Assembly: GCA_905373085.1 (NCBI GenBank)
Contig: CAJPRR010000136.1
Span: 1-5,833, forward strand
Source: an uncultured Selenomonas sp.
Lineage (GTDB): Bacteria > Bacillota > Negativicutes > Selenomonadales > Selenomonadaceae
DNA length: 5,833 nt
Direction of reading: 5' to 3'
In this document: in pieces, positions 1 to 5,740 of the stretch
How the letters are laid out: every line of letters starts with the position of its first letter
How positions within the stretch are numbered: the stretch's first letter is position 1
Notes under the pieces: model-generated
Told to the model about the DNA's origin: nothing
The model's input: the letters and a program-made list of their open reading frames with translations, nothing else
Database searches by the model: none
Position numbers and translations under genes: made by a program

Positions 1-706
1 GGAACACGACGCGGCCCTTCTTGCCCTGCTCGAAGTAATACTCCGTATGGCACTGGCCGCAGACGAGGGCGCGCTTGTCGTTGTCGCTGAGCTCGTCCCA
101 TGTCTTGCCCCAGTTGCGCTCAAGATCTTCGATCTGCGCAGGAATGACGAGACGCAGCTTCATCGTCTTGACGTCGTGGCACGTCGCGCAGGCGATCGAA
201 GCGTCGTTCGGCACTTGATCGGCAAGCTCCTTGAAATCCTTCAGCGTGTAGTCCCAGCCCATCGTGTCGAAAAAAACGTCTTTCGTATAGGCGCTCTTAC
301 AGGTGATGCAAGAGCCCGACTGATTGACCTTGGTCGTGCGCAGCGAGTTCTTGACGTCCTCAAGCGCGTAGACATGGCCGCGGTCATCGTCATACTGCAG
401 GGAAAAGGCATAGCCCTTCCAGTTTTCGATCATCTCGGGTTCGTCCATGAGCCTCGAATGGACGCCAGAACTGCCGTAGCCCGTCGGGGTCGGCGAATCG
501 CTCGCCGTCATCTGATACGATTCGTATTCGAGCGGATATGCCTCCTTGAAGGCTTCCATGCCGAGATGGGCATTGTTCTCCGTCGGTATCTGAGCGAGCT
601 TGACGGAACTCGATGGCTGGGCGATGCCGATGCGCACGATGACGAAACCGAAGAACGCAACGCAGACGACGATGACGCCCAGCAAACACTTTTGCAGCTT
701 ACTCAA
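1..706 (-). CDS. nrfA: Cytochrome c nitrite reductase NrfA (ammonia-forming), N-terminal half, partial at window edge
   Basis: This is the periplasmic pentahaem enzyme that reduces nitrite to ammonium with six electrons. Only 235 residues are inside the window; the family is usually about 430-500 residues, so the last haem sites are off the left edge. Seen: an N-terminal hydrophobic segment (about residues 6-27) acting as signal peptide or anchor; CITCK at 133-137, the Lys-ligated active-site haem motif diagnostic of NrfA; CATCH at 173-177; CGQCH at 216-220, followed by TEYYF, in which E222 and Y223 match the family's calcium-binding Glu and catalytic Tyr. R123 (in SLRTT) is the likely catalytic Arg. 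The start is taken as TTG at 706: AAGGAGG lies 8 nt upstream and no ATG suits the leader. It overlaps the nrfH end by 8 nt, which implies translational coupling. NrfH is the electron donor. The family call is very secure; the start is inferred. Confidence 0.95.
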   Translation of the reverse strand, partial: MSKLQKCLLGVIVVCVAFFGFVIVRIGIAQPSSSVKLAQIPTENNAHLGMEAFKEAYPLEYESYQMTASDSPTPTGYGSSGVHSRLMDEPEMIENWKGYAFSLQYDDDRGHVYALEDVKNSLRTTKVNQSGSCITCKSAYTKDVFFDTMGWDYTLKDFKELADQVPNDASIACATCHDVKTMKLRLVIPAQIEDLERNWGKTWDELSDNDKRALVCGQCHTEYYFEQGKKGRVVF

Positions 707-1178
707 CTTTGATCCCTCCTTCCAGGTGATTGGAGCCATGTGCCACACTCCTGTGGCACTTCAGGCAATCGGTATTGGCGTCCATCGGACCTGCGTGGAC
801 GACTGCCATCGTCGCGCTGTGGCAGCGCAGGCAGTTGCCGTTCACGATCTTTTCTGCGTCTTCCGAGATGCGGATCTTGGCAGGATAGTCGCGCTTCAGC
901 TCGTGGTAAACGTCGATCATGCCGCTTCGTCCCTTCTCGACGAAGTACGCCGTCATGCTGTCGTGCGGCAGGTGGCAGTCCACGCACTCGCGCTCCCGGT
1001 GCGACGATTCCATGAACGTCGCCTTCTCCATCTTCATCGCATGGCACTGTCCGCAAAATGCGGGAGAGCCGGAAAACGACAGCCCCGCCGACGTGCAGAC
1101 GGAAAAGATGACGCCTGCGGCGAAGCCTCCGATGATGCACTTCAGCGTGTTCTTCTGAAAGAATTCCTTTGCTTCCAA
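699..1178 (-). CDS. nrfH: Cytochrome c nitrite reductase small subunit NrfH (membrane tetrahaem quinol dehydrogenase)
   Basis: NrfH is a NapC/NirT-family protein that oxidises menaquinol at the cytoplasmic membrane and passes electrons to NrfA. The 159-residue product has one N-terminal membrane helix (about residues 12-36) and four haem motifs: CGQCH (42-46), CVDCH (65-69), CLRCH (116-120) and CLKCH (138-142). The first is extended to CxxCHxM (M48), the signature of NrfH haem 1, whose Met ligand is known from the Desulfovibrio vulgaris structure. The start is TTG at 1178, 8 nt from AAGGAGG. A longer in-frame reading from GTG at 1205 or ATG at 1198 would place that ribosome site inside the gene, so I reject it. 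The gene lies 63 nt downstream of ccmF and overlaps nrfA by 8 nt. Confidence 0.95.
   Translation of the reverse strand: MEAKEFFQKNTLKCIIGGFAAGVIFSVCTSAGLSFSGSPAFCGQCHAMKMEKATFMESSHRERECVDCHLPHDSMTAYFVEKGRSGMIDVYHELKRDYPAKIRISEDAEKIVNGNCLRCHSATMAVVHAGPMDANTDCLKCHRSVAHGSNHLEGGIKVE
715..721 (-). promoter_or_regulatory. Ribosome binding site of nrfA
   Basis: AAGGAGG lies 8 nt before the TTG at 706. It sits inside the 3' end of nrfH and decides the nrfA start. Confidence 0.85.
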
Positions 1179-1186
1179 TCCCCTTC

Positions 1187-1193
1187 CCTCCTT
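1187..1193 (-). promoter_or_regulatory. Ribosome binding site of nrfH
   Basis: AAGGAGG lies 8 nt before the TTG at 1178. It lies downstream of the in-frame GTG 1205 and ATG 1198, which argues against both as starts. The rest of the 63-nt ccmF-nrfH gap shows no clear promoter or terminator. Confidence 0.85.
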
Positions 1194-1241
1194 TCCATGA
1201 ATCACAGGGGGTAATCTTCGTATCTTTTCAGAACTATGTGC

Positions 1242-3341
1242 CTAGCATCGCCTCCTTACAGCGCACGATGTGCCGACGAAGACAAATGCCGCACCGAGCC
1301 ACAGAAGCCAGAGAAGCGGCTTTTCGCTGACGGACGCCGTCAGTGGCAGCCGGGCCTCCTCCTCAAGTGCCGGCAATATTTGCAGCATGATGCTCTTCCT
1401 GTCCTCGGAGATGCCCAAGAGGCGCAACCGTCTCTTGCCATTGAGAACGGCGAAGGATTCCGTCGCCGCCTTCATGCCCGCCGCCGTCAAGCTGACTTCG
1501 GCGAGGTCGACGGTTTCGCCGTCGGTGACGGCGATGGCTGCGAGAAAGATGCGGCGATCCTGATCTTCGGGATCGGGTTCCTCTGCGACATGCTCCAGCC
1601 GATAGGCGAGATCGCCCTCCAATATGGCCTTGCCGCGCTGCAGCACGATCTCGTGGCCGACGGCCACGGGCGAGGGCGCGATGTAGATGTCACCCGCCGC
1701 GCCGTGCGCGATGGCAGGCTCTCTCGCCGCATCCTCGCCGCTCGCGCTGAGTTTCGTCAAGGCGCGCACTTCCTCGCCGTCGACGCGGAACACATATTCC
1801 TTTTCCCTGCGGCTTTCAGAAAGATCCATGCCCTCGTAAAGAATCGAGGATTTGCCGAAGGACTGCGGCTCGTCCGGCACGAACTCAAGCGTCGTGCTCG
1901 TGCCCGCCGAGGTGAGCGCCATCGTGAAAAGAGCCAGAGCCGCGCCCGCGTGTGCGATAGCTGCGGCAGGGCGAAGTGCACCGCCGCGCCAAGCGAGAAC
2001 GCTCGCGAAGACGGCGGCAGCCGCAGCGCCCGCGAGGACGAGCGAGGAGACTTCTCTGACGCCTGCGAGTCCTGCCGCCGCCACGCCCATGAAGACCGCG
2101 CCGATAAGAGCCTTTGGCAGCGATGCCTGACCCTCGCCATAGCGCAGCAAGGAGCCAACTGCCATCGCAAGCAGCATGCAGATGGCGAGCGGCAGACTCG
2201 TCTTGGTGTAGAAGCCCGTGTCGACGGCGGCGGAATCGCCGCCAAGCCCTGTGAGAAGCGGCATCGACATGCCGATGAATACGATGATGGCGAGAAAGGT
2301 CAGGGCGAGACAGCCGAGCAAGAGGAAGAATTCGCGGCTTCGATGCGCGGGATACGGGGAGCCTTTGGGGAACTTTCCCGCACGCCAGACGAGGAGCGAA
2401 AGCCCCGCCAGCACTGCGATTGCATCGACGGCGACGAGCCAGAGGCCGACGCCCGTGCCGCTGAAAGAATGTACGGAGAAATCGCCCAAAAGGCCGCTTC
2501 GCGCGAGGAACGTGCCGTAGAGCGCGAGCGCATAGGAGAAGATGGCGGAAAGATGCGTGAGTGCGAGATTCGTCGGGCGCACGCGAGCAGCAGAGAGCAA
2601 GTGGACGAGAACGCCCGCCGCGAGCCACGGCACGAGCGAGGAGTTCTCCACGGGATCCCAGCCCCACCAGCCGCCCCAGCCGAGCACCTTGTACGCCCAG
2701 AAAGCGCCGACGAAGATGCCCGCGCCGAGGAGCGCCCAGGCGACGAGCGCCCAGCTTCGCGCAAGTGCGAGCCACGCCGTGCTGTCCGCCTTTTCAGACA
2801 GCAGCGCCCCCAAGGACGCCGCATACGGCACGGCGAGCAGCGCGTAGCCCAAGAACACGAGCGGCGGATGCACCGCCATCCACGGGTCTTGCAGGAGCGG
2901 ATTCATTCCCGCGCCGTCAGCGGGCGCATAGCCCTCCGTCACAGCGAACGGACTGTAGAAGAGGACGAGCGCCGCCAAAAGAGCCTGCAGGAAGAAGAAC
3001 ACGGCCTGACCTGCGTTTCCGAGCCGTGCGCGAAGGGCAAGCGCCGCGCCCGCCGCCGCATGGAAGAAGAGCCACAAGAGGAATGAGCCTTGCTGTCCTG
3101 CCCAGAAGGCGGAAACCTTGTAGACGAGCGGCAGATCGAGCGAGGAATAGCTCCACACATAGTCGATGTCGAAGCGATCGTGCAGAATCAGCCAGAAGAG
3201 CCATGCGCTCGCCAAGATTGCCGCGAAAAAGGAAGCGAGCGCGAGCGCCTTGCCCGCCGCCGCCTTTCCGCGCACCCATGAAACTGCCGCCGCCAGCGCA
3301 AAGATGAGCGAGAGTACGAGGAATGCCGTGCCGGCTGTCAT
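1242..3341 (-). CDS. ccmF: Cytochrome c haem lyase CcmF
   Basis: CcmF is the integral membrane protein that joins haem to the CxxCH cysteines of apocytochromes. The 699-residue product is full length for the family and has many membrane helices. Seen: a typical SAFWAGQQGSFLLW stretch (77-90), the WWD haem-handling signature WGGWWGWDPVENSS (222-235), and histidines at the expected haem-ligand places: H158 in VHPP, H247 just after the WWD segment, H291 in SVHSF and H464 in AIAHAG. After about residue 480 there is a long periplasmic domain, then a final membrane helix (about 675-693). The ATG overlaps the ccmE stop as ATGA, so translation is coupled; the ribosome site (AAAGGCGG) is weak. No ccmH or ccmG follows; the next gene is nrfH. 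CcmF would therefore have to work without the usual thiol-reducing partner, or with one encoded elsewhere. Confidence 0.96.
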   Translation of the reverse strand: MTAGTAFLVLSLIFALAAAVSWVRGKAAAGKALALASFFAAILASAWLFWLILHDRFDIDYVWSYSSLDLPLVYKVSAFWAGQQGSFLLWLFFHAAAGAALALRARLGNAGQAVFFFLQALLAALVLFYSPFAVTEGYAPADGAGMNPLLQDPWMAVHPPLVFLGYALLAVPYAASLGALLSEKADSTAWLALARSWALVAWALLGAGIFVGAFWAYKVLGWGGWWGWDPVENSSLVPWLAAGVLVHLLSAARVRPTNLALTHLSAIFSYALALYGTFLARSGLLGDFSVHSFSGTGVGLWLVAVDAIAVLAGLSLLVWRAGKFPKGSPYPAHRSREFFLLLGCLALTFLAIIVFIGMSMPLLTGLGGDSAAVDTGFYTKTSLPLAICMLLAMAVGSLLRYGEGQASLPKALIGAVFMGVAAAGLAGVREVSSLVLAGAAAAAVFASVLAWRGGALRPAAAIAHAGAALALFTMALTSAGTSTTLEFVPDEPQSFGKSSILYEGMDLSESRREKEYVFRVDGEEVRALTKLSASGEDAAREPAIAHGAAGDIYIAPSPVAVGHEIVLQRGKAILEGDLAYRLEHVAEEPDPEDQDRRIFLAAIAVTDGETVDLAEVSLTAAGMKAATESFAVLNGKRRLRLLGISEDRKSIMLQILPALEEEARLPLTASVSEKPLLWLLWLGAAFVFVGTSCAVRRRC

Positions 3342-3712
3342 AATGAACCGCCTTTCATCTTCTCATACTTCGACGGACACTTGATGAGCAGCCGATCCGC
3401 CTCGAACGCGCCGTCCTTGTACGAGCCGACGGCGACGATGTGATGCGCCGAACGGAATTGGTCAGGCTCTGTGCCGTGATAATGCACTTCCATCTTTTCT
3501 CCCGATTCATCGACGAGTCCGAAGACGAAATCCTTCCCCTTCTGCGCGGGCGCGGGAGCATCCGGATCGAGCAGCCCCTTGACCTGCACGGAGCCGTGCG
3601 CCGACCGCGCCTCAGCGATGTCGACATAGGGCGTGATGCTGTCGGCGAACGCCCAGCCCGCATAGAGGACGAAGAGGGCGACGAGGCCGAAGAGCACATA
3701 CGATTTTTTCAT
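3338..3712 (-). CDS. ccmE: Haem chaperone CcmE, cysteine (CxxxY) type
   Basis: CcmE holds haem covalently in the periplasm between the CcmABC step and CcmF. The 124-residue product has one N-terminal signal-anchor helix (about residues 4-22) and an OB-fold beta domain, seen as VQVKGLL, KDFVFGLVDE, KMEVHYHG and HHIVAVGSYKDGAFEADRLL. In the classical protein (E. coli) haem binds a His in HxxxY. Here the matching place reads KCPSKYEK, giving C112 and Y116, a CxxxY motif. This is the variant described for Desulfovibrio, where the Cys binds haem in a Ccm system lacking CcmG and CcmH. The start is ATG at 3712, with AAGGAGG 8 nt upstream. The gene begins 3 nt after the ccmC stop, so there is no room for ccmD, and it overlaps ccmF by 4 nt. 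Confidence 0.95.
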   Translation of the reverse strand: MKKSYVLFGLVALFVLYAGWAFADSITPYVDIAEARSAHGSVQVKGLLDPDAPAPAQKGKDFVFGLVDESGEKMEVHYHGTEPDQFRSAHHIVAVGSYKDGAFEADRLLIKCPSKYEKMKGGSL

Positions 3713-3715
3713 GCG

Positions 3716-4310
3716 TCAGTCCTCCTTGACAGACCGAAAGAGCAGTGCGAAATAGAGCAAGGTCGCGTCGACAAGACCGAGCGCGAGCACGCCGAGCATC
3801 AACGGCTCCATTGCCACATGTGCGCCGCTGTTCAACAGCGGCTCGGGATGCAGTGAGAAGTAGAGGCGCGGCAGAAGGAATACGAGGAACGGCACGGTCA
3901 AAAAGGAAAAGAGCGAGTAGACCGCCGAGACGAGCGCACGTCCGCGGTGTTCGGGCACCGCCGAGCGCAGCGTGAGATATGCACCGTAGATGAGGATGAG
4001 TACGAAAATTGTCGTCTGGCGCGGATCCCAATTCCACCATGCGCCCCACGAAAGGCGGCTGAAGAGCGCGCCCGTCGCCGTGGCGAAGATCACGAAGAAG
4101 AAGCCCCGCGTCGAAGCGCTCCTTGCGACATCGCAGGAAGCGAAGCGCCCACCACGCACTCAGAAGAAAGGCGAGAACCGAGACCCACGCCGCCGGAACA
4201 TGGAAGAAAACGAGGCGCACATAGTCGCCCAAGCCTTCTGCGGGCGGCACGAGGAAGAACACAGCGGCAAAGAGCGCTGCTGTCAGCACGATGATGAGGA
4301 CGCGAAGCAT
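3716..4310 (-). pseudogene. ccmC: Haem exporter/transfer protein CcmC, reading frame broken near 4105
   Basis: CcmC presents haem to CcmE through its WWD motif and two periplasmic His residues. The frame from ATG 4310 gives the first 68 residues, with two membrane helices and the conserved FFHVPAAW (H37), up to KERFDA near 4107. The rest is in another frame, from about 4105 to the TGA at 3716. It starts GFFFVIFATATG, contains the haem motif WGAWWNWDPRQTT, has the second His region (YFSLHPEP) and ends SVKED. Start to stop is 595 nt, not a multiple of three. In CcmC proteins roughly 7-8 residues normally lie between the segments that meet here, so a deletion of about 20 or 23 nt fits better than a one-base error. 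Everything else, including the ribosome site (AAGGGGT) and the tight spacing to ccmE, looks intact. A sequencing or assembly error is possible. Confidence 0.88.
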
Positions 4311-4337
4311 AGATTCACCCCTTGTTCTTGGAAGAAT

Positions 4338-4359
4338 CGGCGAGCATTCTTTCTCGCCG
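4338..4359 (-). other. GC-rich hairpin in the ccmB-ccmC gap
   Basis: CGGCGAG and CTCGCCG form a perfect 7-bp stem with an 8-nt loop inside the 54-nt gap between the ccmB stop and the ccmC start. No T run follows it on the minus strand, so it does not look like an efficient intrinsic terminator. It ends about 15 nt before the ccmC ribosome site, so it could tune mRNA stability or ccmC translation. The function is inference. Confidence 0.5.
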
Positions 4360-4364
4360 CCGTT

Positions 4365-5045
4365 TCAGATTTCCTGCCATACGAAGTCGAAGAGCCACGA
4401 GGCGCCGAGCGTCAGAATCATGTCGTAGAGCGCCATCGCACCGAGCAGGGAAGAGGACGGCAGGAGGGAGCTGAAAAGCTCTCCCGTGAGATTGAGCGCG
4501 GGCAGGAACACGGGCAAAACGACGGGCAGCAGCAGCACGGAAAACAGTCCGCTCTTCGCGCCCGCGCCGACCGTCAGCGCCGAGACGATGACGCCCGCCG
4601 CCGCCAAACCCCAGACGCCCAAGAATACGACGAGGAGAAAAACCAGGGCGGCAAAGAAGTCCGCCAGCGAAAAATCGAGAAAAACTTGGAAGAGCGCTAT
4701 ATCGAAAACAGCGAGCACTGCGAGCATGAAGAGCGTGTAGCAGAATTTGCCGACGAACACCGCCTGCGCTCCGGCATAGATGCGCAGGGCGAGCAGCGTG
4801 CCGCTCGCCGTCTCTTCGTAGAACGCCCGGCCGACGCCCGCCTCCGCCGAGAAAAACAACACGACCCACAAGAGTCCCGCCGCTACCTGCGGTGTGGGCG
4901 GCGCACCGCGAAGCGCGAAGGAAAGCGCCGCGATCGCCGTCAAGGAAAACATGAACATCGCCGTCCAAGAGGAGCGGCTGCGCATGGTACAGGCGACCTC
5001 CCTACGAAAGATGAGCCGCGCCCCCTGCAATGCAGATCCTTGCAT
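4365..5045 (-). CDS. ccmB: Haem ABC transporter permease CcmB
   Basis: CcmB is the membrane subunit that pairs with the ATPase CcmA; ATP hydrolysis is needed to release haem-loaded CcmE from CcmC. The 226-residue product has the family length and about six hydrophobic segments (near 27-46, 54-72, 99-121, 130-160, 168-186 and 203-221). The N-terminus (ARLIFRREVACTMRSRSSW) and the segment GRAFYEETASGTLLAL (72-87) match the conserved CcmB pattern R-x-F-x-x-E-x-x-x-G-T. I chose ATG at 5045 because AGGAGGT lies 8 nt upstream and the conserved N-terminus begins here. This start is inside the end of ccmA, a 44-nt out-of-frame overlap. An ATG at 4985 would cut off the conserved start. Confidence 0.94.
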   Translation of the reverse strand: MQGSALQGARLIFRREVACTMRSRSSWTAMFMFSLTAIAALSFALRGAPPTPQVAAGLLWVVLFFSAEAGVGRAFYEETASGTLLALRIYAGAQAVFVGKFCYTLFMLAVLAVFDIALFQVFLDFSLADFFAALVFLLVVFLGVWGLAAAGVIVSALTVGAGAKSGLFSVLLLPVVLPVFLPALNLTGELFSSLLPSSSLLGAMALYDMILTLGASWLFDFVWQEI

Positions 5046-5655
5046 CGGCAGCCACCTCCTCTTTTTGCTCGTTCGTCGCCCAGAGCACGAGCCGGCCTTC
5101 TGCCGCCGCTTCACGCGCGAGCGCGGCGAGAAGCGTGCGCCCTTCCTCATCGAGGTTCGCGCCCGGCTCGTCGAGCAGCCAGAAGGGCGCATCCGCGCCG
5201 AGCAGCACGGCGAGCATCAGACGCTGGCGCATGCCCGTCGAGAAGCTTGCCGTCTGCATCCGCCAGACCTCTGTCCCCTTCAGTCCCACGCGCGCGAGGA
5301 GCGTCCGCCGCGCCGCATCGGAAAGCGCAATGCCACGCAGTCCGAGGAAGAAGTCGAGGTTCTCCGCCGCCGTTAGCAGCGGATAGAGTGAAAGCTCGGG
5401 CGAGAGATAGGCGAGATTCGCCTGCCACGCCGCTCCCTCGGCCTCTCCCGCCGCCGTCCGCAGCGCGACGCGCCCTTTTGTCGGACGCAGAAGCCCCGCC
5501 GCCAGGCGCAGGAGCGTGGACTTGCCGCTGCCGTTCGGCCCGCGCACGCTGGCGACGATGCCGCCCGCAAGTTGGAAGGAAATCCCCCGAAGCACGCTGC
5601 GGCCCGCGAAGGATATGCCCGCATCCTCGAAGGAAAGCGTCAAGGATTTTTCCAA
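5002..5655 (-). CDS. ccmA: Haem ABC transporter ATP-binding protein CcmA
   Basis: CcmA is the cytoplasmic ATPase of the CcmAB complex in System I cytochrome c maturation. The 217-residue product has Walker A GPNGSGKST (39-47), the CcmA-like YLSPELSLYPLLTAAENL stretch in the Q-loop region (83-100), a signature region FSTGMRQR (138-145) and Walker B FWLLDEP (158-164). The usual H-loop His appears replaced by Asn in WATNEQ (N195); this may be normal for this branch of CcmA and I could not check. The start is taken as TTG at 5655, 9 nt from AAGGAGT. GTG at 5664 touches that site, and GTG at 5676 lies upstream of it, so both are less likely. It is the first gene of the operon; its end overlaps ccmB by 44 nt. 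Confidence 0.94.
   Translation of the reverse strand: MEKSLTLSFEDAGISFAGRSVLRGISFQLAGGIVASVRGPNGSGKSTLLRLAAGLLRPTKGRVALRTAAGEAEGAAWQANLAYLSPELSLYPLLTAAENLDFFLGLRGIALSDAARRTLLARVGLKGTEVWRMQTASFSTGMRQRLMLAVLLGADAPFWLLDEPGANLDEEGRTLLAALAREAAAEGRLVLWATNEQKEEVAADARICIAGGAAHLS
5054..5060 (-). promoter_or_regulatory. Ribosome binding site of ccmB inside ccmA
   Basis: AGGAGGT lies 8 nt before the ccmB ATG at 5045, within the last codons of ccmA. It supports the long out-of-frame overlap. Confidence 0.85.
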
Positions 5656-5664
5656 CGGCAGCAC

Positions 5665-5671
5665 ACTCCTT
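5665..5671 (-). promoter_or_regulatory. Ribosome binding site of ccmA
   Basis: AAGGAGT lies 9 nt before the TTG at 5655 and directly abuts the GTG at 5664. This spacing favours TTG as the initiation codon. Confidence 0.75.
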
Positions 5672-5708
5672 CGCACTTCGTCACAACAAGAAATATTATC
5701 ATTTTAAT

Positions 5709-5740
5709 TTATGATATGATATAAATATATTATATCATAA
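5709..5740. promoter_or_regulatory. 32-bp AT-rich palindrome over the promoter (candidate operator)
   Basis: Outer arms TTATGATAT and ATATCATAA are perfectly inverted. Over the whole 32 bp only one arm pair and the central pair fail to match. It covers the -10 element and the predicted start site, a typical repressor position. It does not match a canonical Fnr/Crp site (TGA-N6-TCA spacing is absent). The regulator is unknown. Confidence 0.5.
5729..5737 (-). promoter_or_regulatory. Extended -10 promoter of the ccm-nrf operon
   Basis: Read on the minus strand, this is TGATATAAT: a perfect TATAAT (5734 down to 5729) with the TG of an extended -10 one base upstream. The -35 place at 17-bp spacing (CTAGCA) matches the consensus at only three of six positions, which fits an extended -10 or activator-dependent promoter. 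Transcription would start near 5722, leaving about 67 nt of leader before ccmA. The region is very AT-rich, so a chance match is possible. Confidence 0.6.

Noticed and set aside
47..712. Plus-strand open frame of 221 codons over nrfA
   Set aside because: The minus strand encodes clear NrfA with three haem motifs, so this frame is a shadow.
1236..3086. Plus-strand open frame of 616 codons
   Set aside because: It lies antisense to ccmF. Its product is a charged, Arg/Glu/Ala-rich low-complexity chain without a recognisable domain, as expected for the shadow of a GC-rich gene.
3713..3715. Search for a small ccmD between ccmC and ccmE
   Set aside because: There are only 3 nt between the two genes, so no ccmD is present there.
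3612..4310. Continuous 232-codon minus-strand frame starting at the ccmC ATG, as an intact protein
   Set aside because: After residue 68 the sequence loses all CcmC character and runs into ccmE out of frame. It is what would be translated from the broken gene, not a genuine family member.
5690..5705. Possible Fur box (TGATAAT on the minus strand)
   Set aside because: Only one half-site is seen; the second half does not match.
3990..5714. Plus-strand open frame of 574 codons
   Set aside because: It is antisense to ccmC, ccmB and ccmA, is Arg-rich, and has no domain or ribosome site. It crosses several real genes.
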